This document shows, piece by piece, positions 1 through 9,461 of a stretch of 52,472 nucleotides of DNA. The notes beneath the pieces are model-generated. The model saw only the letters and a program-made list of their open reading frames with translations. It was not told where the DNA came from and made no database searches. Positions within the stretch are counted from its first letter, which is position 1. The number at the start of each line of letters is the position of its first letter. Source of the DNA: Eubacteriales bacterium (GTDB lineage Bacteria > Bacillota > Clostridia > Lachnospirales > Lachnospiraceae); the NCBI GenBank assembly GCA_030524585.1, contig JAUNGJ010000014.1, forward strand, positions 1-52,472, in the 5' to 3' direction. Both the position numbers and the translations under genes were made by a program.

Positions 1-15
1 AAAAGGAGAGAAAAA

Positions 16-843
16 ATGGAAAACTATGTAAGCGGAAAGGTTCTTCTTATTACAGGTGCAGCAAGCGGATTTGGTAAAGGCGTATCAAAGCTGGCTGCCG
101 AAATGGGAGGCAAAATCATCTGTGCAGACATGAATGAAGAAGGTTTGAAGGAAACCGTCAGCACAATCAAAGCTCAGAACGGAGAAGCCGAATATATTGT
201 TACAAATGTTACAGATAGAAATCAGGTTGAGGCAATGGCAAATTTCGCAGTTGAAACATACGGACGCATTGATGTTTTGGTCAATAGCGCCGGAACGATG
301 CCAATTGCTTTTTTCTCAGATCACCAAAAGGCATGGCAGGCCTGGGACAACTGTATTGATACCAATATCAAGGGAACATTGTACTGTATCTCTGCCGTAT
401 ATGATCAGATGGTTGCACAGGGACAGGGACAGATCATTAATTTCTCCTCTATACATGGTATCTTCCCAAATGCCGGAGCCGGCGTCTACGCAATGTCTAA
501 GGTAGCTGCCCACTATCTTACCGAATCACTGCGTCAGGAGGTTCCGGGAGTCATCAAAACAACGGTCGTATATCCTACTGCCGTTGATGATACTGGTCTC
601 GTCGGCGGCATTATCAACTGGGACGCTGCTAACTCTCTGTACACGGAAAAGGGCGCGGAGTTCTATCCAAAATATTATGAGAGCGCTGAGATTCAAAAGG
701 AAACCGGAGACAGAGAGAAGATCAATTATGCATGTCTTGATCCGGTATCTATGTGTGAGCAGATTCTCTATGTCATCAACCAGCCCTGGGGCGTAAATAT
801 TTCTGAAATCACAGTAAGAGCATCCGGTGATATGTACAGATAG
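16..843 (+). CDS. Classical SDR-family oxidoreductase (hydroxysteroid-dehydrogenase-like)
   Basis: A 275-residue short-chain dehydrogenase/reductase that should interconvert an alcohol and a ketone with a nicotinamide cofactor in the cytoplasm. Seen: the Rossmann glycine motif TGAASGFG (13-20), NSAG (90-93), and the catalytic set S145, Y158, K162 (YAMSK). Asp38 at the end of the second strand favours NAD(H) over NADP(H) by family rule. Length is normal for the family. An AAAGGAGA site lies just before the ATG. It is the first visible gene of a three-gene plus-strand run (14-nt gap to the OYE gene, then an MFS carrier), so its likely partner is the product of the flavoenzyme reaction. Substrate is not visible: steroids, bile acids and polyphenols are all possible. 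The promoter and any upstream gene are outside the window. Confidence 0.9.
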   Translation: MENYVSGKVLLITGAASGFGKGVSKLAAEMGGKIICADMNEEGLKETVSTIKAQNGEAEYIVTNVTDRNQVEAMANFAVETYGRIDVLVNSAGTMPIAFFSDHQKAWQAWDNCIDTNIKGTLYCISAVYDQMVAQGQGQIINFSSIHGIFPNAGAGVYAMSKVAAHYLTESLRQEVPGVIKTTVVYPTAVDDTGLVGGIINWDAANSLYTEKGAEFYPKYYESAEIQKETGDREKINYACLDPVSMCEQILYVINQPWGVNISEITVRASGDMYR

Positions 844-857
844 GAAGGAGCAGCAAC

Positions 858-2771
858 ATGAATTATTCATTTTTAGAGCCGATTCAGATTGGAAATATGA
901 AAGTCAGAAACCGTATTATGTATCTGGCTATGGCAAAGAATCTCTCTGACAAAGACGGCTTCGTAACAGATAAACAGATTGAATATTATGCCAATATGGC
1001 AAGAGGCGGTGTCGGTCTGATCGTCACCGGCGCCGGAATCATAGATAATGAATGGCCCAGCACCATGATCGGTCAGCCGGGATTCTATGATGACAAGTTC
1101 ATTCCCGGTCTGACCAGGCTGATTGATGCAGTACATAAACACGGTTCAAAGGTGTTCTGTCAGCTCTGGCATCCGGGACAGGTAGATTATTCCTGGGAGA
1201 TTGAAGAAGTGCCGAAGACGGTCAATGAACTGACATTAGAAGAAATGGAGATCATTAAACAAAAATACGTCAAAGGCGCTTCTGTCGCAAAATGTGCAGG
1301 CGCAGACGGAATCGAAATACAAATCTGCCACAATTATCTCATGGCACAGTTCCTGAGTCCGCACTTCAACAAACGAACGGATAACTACGGCGGTTCTCTG
1401 AAAAACAGGCTTCGCTATCCTATTGAGGTTATTACTGCTATCAAAGAGAAATTCGGAAAAGATTTCCTGATGTCCGTAAAAGTCAACGGTTCTGACTTCC
1501 TGGAGGACGGTATTAACCCTGAAATGGCGGCTGAAGCAGGCATCTATCTGGAAAAAGCCGGTGCCGACATGCTGGTCATGAGCGGCGGCGGTGAAGAATC
1601 TTTAGTGTACGGCATGTCAGGCGACGGCGACTATGAAGAAGGCTGGAAGGTGCCATTCGCAGAACTGGTCAAAACCAAAGTCAGCATTCCGGTAGCCGCT
1701 ACCGGAAGTATCCGCCATCCGGAATATATGGATTCCATAATTACTGATGGCAAATGTGATCTGATCGGATTGGGCCGCGCCCTTCTTGCAGAGCCTCATC
1801 TGGTTAATAAAGTCATGAACGGTCAGGAAAAACAGATCCGCTACTGCATGTCCTGCATGCACTGCTTCGATGAAACCGCTCCCGGTCATTCCGGATGTAC
1901 CGTCAATCCATTTGCATTGCGCTCAGAAGAGAAACCGGAGCTTATTAAAAATGGCGACGGCAGAACGGTTGTCTGCGTCGGTGCAGGTCCTGCTAATATA
2001 GAGGCCGCTATGGTTCTTGCAGAGCGTGGTTTCAAACCGGTTATTTTTGAAAAAGAGTCACAGTTAGGCGGCATGATGCAGCTTGCCAAACAGCCGCTGG
2101 GTAAGCACAAAATGGAATGGCTGCTGGAATTCTACCGCAACGAAATCGAGCGGCTGGGAATTGATATCCGCTATAACACTCCGGCAACGGAAGAGTCTAT
2201 CACTGCCCTTAATCCATATGCCATCATCTTTGCAACCGGCTCTACGCCTTTGCTGCCTCCGATTCCCGGCATCAAAGGCAGTAATGTCTATGAGGTAAGA
2301 GATATACTGGCAAATAAGGATTCATTCAAAGTAAGCGGCAAGCGAATCATTGTAGCCGGCGCTGGAGCAACCGGACTCGAAACTGCGAGAACAATGCACG
2401 AATGGGGAAATGAAGTAACAATTGTTGAAATGATGCCGAGACCGCAATATGGCGATCCGGGCGCCACATATGACAAACTGCTTACAATATCAAAGGTATT
2501 TGGCACAGGCGTTATACCGATGTACTCACATAAGCTTCTATCGATCGGCGAAACCGACATCGAAGTAGAGGATACTTCAAACGGAAAGAAGATTAAGCTT
2601 CCGGCAGACATGATTATCATGTCACTGGGTGTGAGACCGGACCATGCACTCTATGACATCATGAAAGAGACGCATCCAAACGTATTTAACATCGGAGATT
2701 CCCAGAAAATCGGTCAGATCATCGATGCAATACATGCAGGAAATACATTGGGTTATCAGCTCGGAGCATAA
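858..2771 (+). CDS. Old Yellow Enzyme/2,4-dienoyl-CoA reductase-type FMN, FeS, FAD oxidoreductase
   Basis: A 637-residue multi-cofactor ene-reductase of the FadH/BaiCD/enoate reductase type, which reduces activated C=C bonds. Domains: FMN TIM barrel (about 1-330), a four-cysteine cluster C330, C333, C336, C347 for 4Fe-4S, and an FAD/NAD(P) module (about 368-637) with GAGPAN (375-380) and a second GAGATG dinucleotide motif. Y160 in the CHNYL segment aligns with the catalytic Tyr of FadH. The cluster spacing is C-x2-C-x2-C-x10-C, tighter than the C-x2-C-x3-C-x11-C I recall for FadH, and the usual active-site His after the barrel core is not evident (SGGGEESL at 242-249). AAGGAG precedes the ATG. 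Its place between an SDR and an MFS gene suggests stepwise reduction of an imported unsaturated ketone. It could belong to the steroid, bile acid, bilirubin or isoflavone reductase clades; the sequence alone does not decide. Confidence 0.9.
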   Translation: MNYSFLEPIQIGNMKVRNRIMYLAMAKNLSDKDGFVTDKQIEYYANMARGGVGLIVTGAGIIDNEWPSTMIGQPGFYDDKFIPGLTRLIDAVHKHGSKVFCQLWHPGQVDYSWEIEEVPKTVNELTLEEMEIIKQKYVKGASVAKCAGADGIEIQICHNYLMAQFLSPHFNKRTDNYGGSLKNRLRYPIEVITAIKEKFGKDFLMSVKVNGSDFLEDGINPEMAAEAGIYLEKAGADMLVMSGGGEESLVYGMSGDGDYEEGWKVPFAELVKTKVSIPVAATGSIRHPEYMDSIITDGKCDLIGLGRALLAEPHLVNKVMNGQEKQIRYCMSCMHCFDETAPGHSGCTVNPFALRSEEKPELIKNGDGRTVVCVGAGPANIEAAMVLAERGFKPVIFEKESQLGGMMQLAKQPLGKHKMEWLLEFYRNEIERLGIDIRYNTPATEESITALNPYAIIFATGSTPLLPPIPGIKGSNVYEVRDILANKDSFKVSGKRIIVAGAGATGLETARTMHEWGNEVTIVEMMPRPQYGDPGATYDKLLTISKVFGTGVIPMYSHKLLSIGETDIEVEDTSNGKKIKLPADMIIMSLGVRPDHALYDIMKETHPNVFNIGDSQKIGQIIDAIHAGNTLGYQLGA

Positions 2772-2794
2772 ACAACACAAAAGGAGACAGAAAA

Positions 2795-4030
2795 ATGAAA
2801 AAAGAAAAATGCAATGCTATACCAATAGCCATAGGTATCACACTGTTAATTGCCTGTGGTCAAGGTTCTATGTTCACTTTTGGAATCCTCATGTCAGATA
2901 TTATCAGTGATACCGGATTCTCAATGCCAGCTGTCCTGTTGCTTGCAACCTTCAGTACAGGAGGAACCTTCGTCGGCAATCTATTTGTCGGTACCGTAAT
3001 GTCCAAACTCTCTTCCAAATGGACACTATTCCTGGGCTGTATTCTGATTCCGGTACATTTTACAATCTACTCAGTAAGTACTCAGCTATGGATGCTCTAT
3101 GCCGCCGGCGCACTCAGCGGCATCGCTACTGCTTTCATTATGGCGCCTGCTTCCGTATTGCTCAGCAACTGGTTCGTCGCCAAACGAAACACCGTAATCT
3201 CCGTAGCATTTGGCGGTATGAATATTGGCGGCGCACTGTTCATGCTGGCTGCCGGACGTCTGGTAGGACAGCTCGGCTGGCGCAAGGTCGAATTAATCAA
3301 CGCTGCCATCGTTCTGGTTATTTCACTGATCATCGGTCTGTTTGTTATCAGAGAAAAACCCTCTGACCTGGGGCAGAAGGCTTATGGATATGATCAGACT
3401 CCGGATATGGAGGATACTGCCGGAAGCAACGGTTCCGGAGTAAGTGCCAAAGATGCCTACAGAAGCCCCAGCTTCTGGATTCTATTTGCCGGCTTCTTTA
3501 TCATTATCAGCGTCGGCTACTGTTTTACCAATCTTGGGCCAACCTATATGACAAGTCTGGGTATGGAAATGAGCACTGCCTCCTCCTATGCGTCGGTTTA
3601 CTCGATGGTCGCAGTTGCAGGAGCGATTGTTGCAGGTACCATTGCAGATAAGTTTGGTGAAAAGGCGTATCTGATTTACGGAGGATTATTAGCAGTTCTC
3701 GGAAGTCTGCTGCTGACAAGCGGTAATATCTCAATCGCCATCATGATTCCGGCCGTACTTTGTCTTGGTCTTGCGGAACCAATTTCTAACAGTTCCGCCG
3801 CACTGCTTACCAGCAGTTGTTTCGGCATGAAAGAATACTATAAGATTGTCGGCTTCATGCAGGGCGCTCTGTCCTTTGGCGCGGCAGTCATGGTGCCGGT
3901 AGTCGGCGCAATCGCAGAAGCGGTAGGCATGGGTCTTGCATTAAAGGCTGCTGCCGGATTTACCGTTCTCGGCGCGGTGCTCCTGCTTCTCGCACTAAAT
4001 ATGGCGCCAATGAAAAAACTTAAAAAGTAA
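2795..4030 (+). CDS. MFS transporter, oxalate/formate-antiporter-like
   Basis: A 411-residue major facilitator with about 12 hydrophobic segments and a charged central loop near residues 190-225 (ending SAKDAYRSPSFW, typical of the oxalate:formate antiporter group, where the second half begins). It should sit in the cytoplasmic membrane and carry the substrate or product of the neighbouring SDR and flavoenzyme. An AAAGGAG site precedes the ATG and the gap to the flavoenzyme gene is 23 nt, so it is almost certainly cotranscribed. The gene is followed by a strong hairpin. The solute is unknown: OFA-group members handle small organic anions, but gut bacteria also use MFS carriers for steroid-like compounds. 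Confidence 0.85.
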   Translation: MKKEKCNAIPIAIGITLLIACGQGSMFTFGILMSDIISDTGFSMPAVLLLATFSTGGTFVGNLFVGTVMSKLSSKWTLFLGCILIPVHFTIYSVSTQLWMLYAAGALSGIATAFIMAPASVLLSNWFVAKRNTVISVAFGGMNIGGALFMLAAGRLVGQLGWRKVELINAAIVLVISLIIGLFVIREKPSDLGQKAYGYDQTPDMEDTAGSNGSGVSAKDAYRSPSFWILFAGFFIIISVGYCFTNLGPTYMTSLGMEMSTASSYASVYSMVAVAGAIVAGTIADKFGEKAYLIYGGLLAVLGSLLLTSGNISIAIMIPAVLCLGLAEPISNSSAALLTSSCFGMKEYYKIVGFMQGALSFGAAVMVPVVGAIAEAVGMGLALKAAAGFTVLGAVLLLLALNMAPMKKLKK

Positions 4031-4031
4031 T

Positions 4032-4084
4032 AAAATAATCCACAGGACAAAATGTCGTCTCATTTATGTCCTGTGGACTATTTT
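4032..4084. terminator. Bidirectional hairpin between the MFS gene and the double-TetR gene
   Basis: The arms 4032-4049 and 4067-4084 pair over 18 positions with one mismatch around a CCACAGGACA core, with A/T tracts on both sides. It closes the plus-strand cassette and the minus-strand regulator gene, which converge here. Confidence 0.85.
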
Positions 4085-4093
4085 ATCCATAAT

Positions 4094-5263
4094 TTACTCA
4101 TCGTCTCGGATAAATTCATCCCAAATTTCTGTCATCTCATATTTAAACACATCGCTCAGATTACAGATCTGTTTTTCACCCAAATTCTCCAGGCATGATT
4201 TTCCGATATCCTGCTTCGTGATCGGACTTAGAATACAATCAATCAACGCATATTCAATGCAATTAACTGCATACCCTGAATAGCTGTAATTCAGATTCAG
4301 AGATTCCACAATAGACCGTATATTTTTGTCATATTGATATTTTAAGGCATAATATAAGCTGTCATACTCATTGTAAATAATCCCGCCTCCGTACAGATTA
4401 ATGTTATCTGCATAATATTCGGAGATACTCTTTCGAAATAATTTATAATCAATATTTCCTTTTTCATCTACCATTTGATTCAATATGGTTAAAATATCAT
4501 ATGTCCATATACGATTTCTCAGCTCATGTTTGCTGTAGTTTCTTTTATAGAATGTCGTCCTCGAAATCCCTGCGATCCTTACCACATCTGATACCAGAAT
4601 CTGCTCAAAAGGCGCTTCTTTCGCTAATATCTTCATTGCATCCATTAATTTGAGTTCTACATCCGACACACCGTCAAAAGGAGATATGATGAATGCAACC
4701 TTCAGCGGTGAAATCTTCATCCCCTCAATATATACAAAAAAATCCTTCATTAGCCGGATATCCCTTGCATATTCCTCCTTACATTTTATATCGCTTCCCC
4801 GCTGCAATCGAAGAAGAATATGAGATGCCAAAAAGCTTGCATTAAAAATACAAGTCCAGTTTTTCACCGCGTCATCCGCTTTCCGCTGCCCTTTATCTGC
4901 CTCCACTTCATTTCGAACAGCCTGCTGAAGACTTTTCTCAATAATTTCGTAGAGTTCTTCTGATAATTCTTTATTCAAAATACATTGATTCAAGAAGTGA
5001 TGATGTTCATAAGCACACTCACAGAGCAGGTAAAAATTTTCCCGCACCGACAGCCTGCCATCATATAGCCGATGATCAGAAAACACATATTCCAGTGTAT
5101 CGGACAAAAATTCTCTGCGGCTTTGAAAATGATAGAAAAAAACACGTCTGCAGAATCCAACATGGTCTGTAATATCATCAATTCTAATCTCTTTTATCGG
5201 TGTAGTTTTTGCCAGAGACAACATTGCCTCCATTAGTAATCTCTTTGTTATATCGCTGTTCAC
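4094..5263 (-). CDS. Tandem TetR-type regulator with two DNA-binding domains
   Basis: A 389-residue protein, about twice the usual TetR length. The first TetR-like helix-turn-helix unit covers about residues 1-60 (ITDHVGFCRRVFFYHFQSRREF), and a helical ligand/dimer region follows to about 185. A second HTH unit covers about 201-255 (VVRIAGISRTTFYKRNYSKHEL), again followed by a helical region to the end. The start is GTG at 5263, preceded by GGAGAAG and only 2 nt from the stop of the AI-2E-like permease gene, so it is probably the last gene of that operon. It converges on the reductase cassette, which is a plausible target. Two fused TetR halves would let one chain act as a pseudo-dimer. Ligand and operator are unknown, and no frameshift or stop separates the halves. 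Confidence 0.8.
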   Translation of the reverse strand: MNSDITKRLLMEAMLSLAKTTPIKEIRIDDITDHVGFCRRVFFYHFQSRREFLSDTLEYVFSDHRLYDGRLSVRENFYLLCECAYEHHHFLNQCILNKELSEELYEIIEKSLQQAVRNEVEADKGQRKADDAVKNWTCIFNASFLASHILLRLQRGSDIKCKEEYARDIRLMKDFFVYIEGMKISPLKVAFIISPFDGVSDVELKLMDAMKILAKEAPFEQILVSDVVRIAGISRTTFYKRNYSKHELRNRIWTYDILTILNQMVDEKGNIDYKLFRKSISEYYADNINLYGGGIIYNEYDSLYYALKYQYDKNIRSIVESLNLNYSYSGYAVNCIEYALIDCILSPITKQDIGKSCLENLGEKQICNLSDVFKYEMTEIWDEFIRDDE

Positions 5264-5265
5264 TG

Positions 5266-6417
5266 CTATTCTTCTCCGCTTCTGTCCCGCAGCTTCATAA
5301 TTCCTTCTACAAGAATCTCCACATCATCCAATATATAGTCGAAGGCTCCTGCTTTGTACAGATTTATGACAATCACTCCAATAGGCACTGCAAATATCAT
5401 TCCCAGCACACTTCCCACCCGGTATCCCAGATACAGAAGAAACAGTGTGTAAAGGGGCTTCAGCCCCATGCTGTCTCCCACCAGCTTCGGCTGGATCAGC
5501 TGCCTGACCAGCTGGGTCACCCCGTAAAGCACAAGCAAAGCTACTACCATCCGGTAGTCTCCCACCAGAAGCTTATAGAGCGCCCAGGGAATCAGCGCCG
5601 TTCCGGTTCCGAAAAAGGGCAGGAAATCCAGAAATGCGATCGCCACTGCAAGCAGAATGGAAAAATGAACCTGCATCAACGCGAATCCAATCAGCAAAAT
5701 AGCAAAAACCACCGCCATGATCTTAAGCTGAGCCTTGAAATATCCGCCGACTGCATATTTCAGATTATCCACTACCATCATCATGCGGCTGGTAATCGGT
5801 TTTGGCACCACTTTTTTCACCCACACGCTCAGACTTTCCTTATCAGAAACAAAAAAGTACGCTGACACAAAGGCGACTATCGTTCCAATCAGAACGGAAG
5901 GGATTCGTTTTGCCATATTGCCTGCCACCTCAATGGTCGGTTCCCCAATCTGACCGATCAGGTCTCCCATCGTTTCATCCAGATTCGTCAGCAGAGCATT
6001 CCAGCTATCCTGTATCTGCACCGGCAGACGGGAAAAGAGCTGGGAGCCTTTGCCGCCGATTTCCTGAAAGCCCTTCTCCAAATCCCGGTACATAGAAGGG
6101 AAGTTGTGTATCAGCGTCACAATCTCATCCCACATTTTGCTGATAATCAGATAAATTGCTCCAATGCAGACAGCCAACACCAATACTATGGTAATAGCAG
6201 AACCCAGCTTCTTCATAATCCGAAGCCGCTTTTCCAGAAAACTGACCAGCGGACCTGCAATTACTGAAAGCATCCATCCAATCACAAATGGCATAAAGAA
6301 AAATATTGCCCGAATTCCAAGATATACCACTATAATCGTTGCACTCAGGCTAAAAAGAAGACTAACCACAACCTTCCAGTATGGTCTGTGATCGCCCAAC
6401 TGCTCTTTGACTCCCAT
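5266..6417 (-). CDS. AI-2E family permease
   Basis: A 383-residue integral membrane protein of the AI-2E/PerM/YdiK family (PF01594). Seen: paired hydrophobic segments near the N-terminus, a central amphipathic soluble stretch (about 95-190), and a hydrophobic C-terminal block containing the FLPFFGTGTALIPWAL segment characteristic of the family, then a short charged tail. Family members are linked to export of small molecules or Na+/H+ exchange; the AI-2 assignment of the founding member does not transfer reliably. It lies 18 nt downstream of engB and 2 nt upstream of the tandem-TetR gene on the same strand. Confidence 0.85.
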   Translation of the reverse strand: MGVKEQLGDHRPYWKVVVSLLFSLSATIIVVYLGIRAIFFFMPFVIGWMLSVIAGPLVSFLEKRLRIMKKLGSAITIVLVLAVCIGAIYLIISKMWDEIVTLIHNFPSMYRDLEKGFQEIGGKGSQLFSRLPVQIQDSWNALLTNLDETMGDLIGQIGEPTIEVAGNMAKRIPSVLIGTIVAFVSAYFFVSDKESLSVWVKKVVPKPITSRMMMVVDNLKYAVGGYFKAQLKIMAVVFAILLIGFALMQVHFSILLAVAIAFLDFLPFFGTGTALIPWALYKLLVGDYRMVVALLVLYGVTQLVRQLIQPKLVGDSMGLKPLYTLFLLYLGYRVGSVLGMIFAVPIGVIVINLYKAGAFDYILDDVEILVEGIMKLRDRSGEE

Positions 6418-6435
6418 CGCTGCACCTCGTTTCTT

Positions 6436-7050
6436 CTATACCTCTTCCGGTTTTACGCCCTCTTTTAGGCCGCAGATTTCCTCTGCCAAATCCCAGATTT
6501 CCCCTCTTCCCTGTTTTGTCACCGCCGAAAATGGAATCACCTGTGTTCCGGGCTCCAGCTGCAGTCCCTGCTTAACTGCTTTCAGCTGCTTTGCGACCTG
6601 ACTCCGTTTCAGTTTGTCAAGCTTGGTCGCAATGATAATCGGATGATATCCCTGGGATAAAATCCAGTCATACATCATCTTATCATTTGCAGAAGGATTG
6701 TGCCGGATATCGATCAGAAGAAATACTGCTCTCAGCTGTTTTGAACTGTGGAGATACCGTTCGATCATTTTTCCCCATTTCTGTTTCTCCTGCTCAGATA
6801 CTTTGGCATACCCGTATCCCGGCAGGTCTACCAGATACAATTCTTTATTGATATTGTAGAAGTTGATCGTCTGTGTTTTTCCGGGCGTGGCAGAAGTTCT
6901 CGCAAATGATTTCCGGTTCAAAAGTCCATTGATCAGCGAGGATTTGCCTACATTAGATTTTCCCGCAAATGCAATTTCCGGAAGTGTATTCTCCGGCAGC
7001 TTGCTGGTAACTCCACATACCGTCTCTAATTCAAGGCTGCGAATAATCAT
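6436..7050 (-). CDS. engB: Ribosome biogenesis GTPase EngB/YsxC
   Basis: A 204-residue single-domain GTPase needed for assembly of the large ribosomal subunit. G motifs are all present: GKSNVGKSS (G1), DLPGYG (G3), TKLDK (G4) and SAV (G5). Length is normal for the family. AAAAGGAG precedes the ATG, which overlaps the lon stop as ATGA, so it is translationally coupled to lon, as in many Firmicutes. Confidence 0.96.
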   Translation of the reverse strand: MIIRSLELETVCGVTSKLPENTLPEIAFAGKSNVGKSSLINGLLNRKSFARTSATPGKTQTINFYNINKELYLVDLPGYGYAKVSEQEKQKWGKMIERYLHSSKQLRAVFLLIDIRHNPSANDKMMYDWILSQGYHPIIIATKLDKLKRSQVAKQLKAVKQGLQLEPGTQVIPFSAVTKQGRGEIWDLAEEICGLKEGVKPEEV

Positions 7051-9407
7051 AGCTGTTCTCCTTTTTCCTCATTTTTCACAAAGGCTGCTTCCAACACCTC
7101 TTCCATTCTTGACACAGGCCGTATTTCAAGCCCTCTGGTAATTTCAGAAGACAGCTCTTCCACATCCCGCACATTTTCAGCGGGAATCAGAACGGTTCTG
7201 ATTCCTGCATTCTTGGCTGCCAGAAGTTTTTCTTTTAATCCTCCGATTGGGAGTACGCGGCCCCGAAGAGTAATCTCTCCGGTCATCGCCAGATCTGCCC
7301 GAACCTTCCGTCCGGTAATTGCAGATAACATTGCTGTTGCCATAGTAATGCCGGCGGACGGACCGTCTTTTGGAACCGCGCCCTCCGGAATATGAATATG
7401 AATGTCATGCTTTTTAAAGAAGTCTTCCACAATTCCATGCGCCTCTCCCACAGAACGAATATAGCTGATTCCGGTTCTGGCAGACTCCTTCATCACATCA
7501 CCGAGCTGTCCAGTCAGAATGACCTCCCCTTTGCCCGGCATAACATTTACCTCGATCTGCAGAGTATCTCCGCCCACACTGGTCCATGCCAATCCCCTGA
7601 CAATTCCCACTTCATCCGTCTGATTCGCCATCTGATACAGGTATCTCTCTTTACCAAGATATTTATGCAGATTGCTCTCGGTCACACGAATCCTTTTTCT
7701 GCCATCCTCCAGAATCTCCTTGGCGGCTTTTCTGCAAATATCACCGATCTTGCGCTCCAACTGACGCACGCCGGCTTCCTTCGTATAATTTCCTGCCATC
7801 TTCCACACGGCTCCCCTGCTGATAGTCAGCTGGTCCATCTTCAATCCGTGTTTTTCAATTTGCTTGGGAATCAGATGTTCCATGGCAATATGTAATTTCT
7901 CATTTTCCGTATAGCTGCTGATCTCAATAACCTCCATACGGTCAAGGAGCGGCCGCGGTATCGTCTGCAGCGTATTCGCCGTCGTTACAAATAATACCTC
8001 CGACAGATCCATCGGCACTTCCAAATAGTGGTCACGGAACTTCACATTCTGCTCACTGTCCAGCACCTCAAGAAGGGCGGAAAAAGTATCCCCCTTATAA
8101 TCATTGCTGACCTTATCAATCTCATCTAACAGCATCAGGGGATTCTTAACTCCCGCACTCTTTAAACCATTCGCAATCCGCCCCGGCATAGCTCCCACAT
8201 AGGTCTTGCGGTGTCCCCGAATCTCTGCCTCATCCCGGACTCCGCCAAGGGAAATGCGAACATAAGGTTTTTTCAGCGCCTTTGCCAGAGATTTGGCAAT
8301 AGACGTTTTACCGGTTCCCGGAGGTCCCACAAGGCACAGAATCGGGCTGTCGCCCTTTGTAGTCAGTGCCCTGACCGCCAGAAATTCCAATACCCTCTCC
8401 TTCACTTTCTCAAGACCATAATGCTCTTTATCCAAAATCTCCTTCGCATAAGCAATATCTTTCGTATCCTCGACCACGTTATCCCAGGGCATCTCGAGCA
8501 TTGTCTCAATATAGGTGCGAATCACACCGCTCTCCGCAGGACTATTAATAGAACTTTGAAATCTTGCGATTTCTTTGTAAAGTTTATCCTTTACTTCTTT
8601 AGAAGCCTTCAGTTTCCCTACCATCTGCCGAAACTCTTCTGCATCGGAAACAGTACTTTCCTCTCCCAGCTCCTCGCGGATCAGCTTCATCTGTTCTCTC
8701 AGGATGTAATCTCTCTGATGCTTATCCACCCGTTCCTTAACCTTACTCTGAATTTCTTCCTTAATATTCATAATCTGAATTTCATTGACTATCTTAAAAG
8801 CCAGCAGATCGTACCGATCCAGAATATCTCTTTCTTCCAGGATCTCCTGAAGATCTTTATAATCCATCGGGATATTGGCGGCCATCACATCCACCAGTTT
8901 ATGAATATCCATGTAATCATTGATCTGTTTCATCATATCCTTGGGATATTTGGGATGGCGCATAATATAATCGTTATAAATATCTTTCAGCCCTCTGCAC
9001 ATAGCCTCCAGATTCGGGTTATTTTCCCGGCTTCCCAGGGTTTCCTCTATTCTGTCAATATCAGGCTGCCTACAGATCTGTGCCTGCAGATAAGGCTCTT
9101 CCATACCTATCTCTAAGAGCTCTGCCCTATACTCTCCCGAAACCAGAACACGAAGAAGATTCTTAGGAAGCCTGATCACCTGTTTGATCTGCGCCACGCA
9201 TCCCACCGAATATACATCTTGCTGCCCCGGATTCTCAATGTCAATATTTTTCTGCGCCGTCAGGAAAATCCTCTGTCCCTCTTCCTCCATTGCCGCGTTG
9301 ACCGCAGCGATGGAGCGGTCCCTGCTCACATCAAAATGAATTACCATCTCCGGAAGGATCGTCATTCCTCGCAGGGCGACCATCGGCATATTATTCCGTT
9401 CATTCAT
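7047..9407 (-). CDS. lon: ATP-dependent protease LonA
   Basis: A 786-residue cytoplasmic AAA+ serine protease that degrades damaged and regulatory proteins. Order: N-terminal substrate-binding domain (about 1-200), coiled coil, AAA+ module with Walker A GPPGTGKT (361-368), then the protease domain with the Ser684 (KDGPSAGI) and Lys727 (GGLKEK) dyad. Length matches bacterial LonA. There is no membrane segment, so it is not LonB. It follows clpX and overlaps engB by 4 nt. Confidence 0.97.
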   Translation of the reverse strand: MNERNNMPMVALRGMTILPEMVIHFDVSRDRSIAAVNAAMEEEGQRIFLTAQKNIDIENPGQQDVYSVGCVAQIKQVIRLPKNLLRVLVSGEYRAELLEIGMEEPYLQAQICRQPDIDRIEETLGSRENNPNLEAMCRGLKDIYNDYIMRHPKYPKDMMKQINDYMDIHKLVDVMAANIPMDYKDLQEILEERDILDRYDLLAFKIVNEIQIMNIKEEIQSKVKERVDKHQRDYILREQMKLIREELGEESTVSDAEEFRQMVGKLKASKEVKDKLYKEIARFQSSINSPAESGVIRTYIETMLEMPWDNVVEDTKDIAYAKEILDKEHYGLEKVKERVLEFLAVRALTTKGDSPILCLVGPPGTGKTSIAKSLAKALKKPYVRISLGGVRDEAEIRGHRKTYVGAMPGRIANGLKSAGVKNPLMLLDEIDKVSNDYKGDTFSALLEVLDSEQNVKFRDHYLEVPMDLSEVLFVTTANTLQTIPRPLLDRMEVIEISSYTENEKLHIAMEHLIPKQIEKHGLKMDQLTISRGAVWKMAGNYTKEAGVRQLERKIGDICRKAAKEILEDGRKRIRVTESNLHKYLGKERYLYQMANQTDEVGIVRGLAWTSVGGDTLQIEVNVMPGKGEVILTGQLGDVMKESARTGISYIRSVGEAHGIVEDFFKKHDIHIHIPEGAVPKDGPSAGITMATAMLSAITGRKVRADLAMTGEITLRGRVLPIGGLKEKLLAAKNAGIRTVLIPAENVRDVEELSSEITRGLEIRPVSRMEEVLEAAFVKNEEKGEQL

Positions 9408-9431
9408 TATTTATCCACTCCTATATTCAAA

Positions 9432-9452
9432 GGGCGGAGTATTACTCCGCCC
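9432..9452. terminator. Small hairpin between clpX and lon
   Basis: A perfect 9-bp inverted repeat (GGGCGGAGT / ACTCCGCCC) with a 3-nt loop. On the minus strand it is followed by only a short T run, so it may attenuate rather than end transcription from clpX into lon, or protect the upstream RNA. Confidence 0.5.
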
Positions 9453-9461
9453 CTGATTTAA

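Noticed and set aside
16..4030. Assignment to the bile acid bai operon, the steroid desmolase (des) operon or an equol operon
   Set aside because: Only the general enzyme families match. No baiB, baiE, baiF or transketolase-like desAB genes are present, and the substrate-specific residues cannot be judged without alignment.
5209..5865. Plus-strand open frame of 218 codons across the TetR/AI-2E junction
   Set aside because: Antisense to two recognisable genes; His/Gln-rich translation typical of a shadow frame.
8211..9116. Long plus-strand open frame of 301 codons inside lon
   Set aside because: It is antisense to well-conserved lon sequence, has no ribosome site, and its translation shows no recognisable domain.
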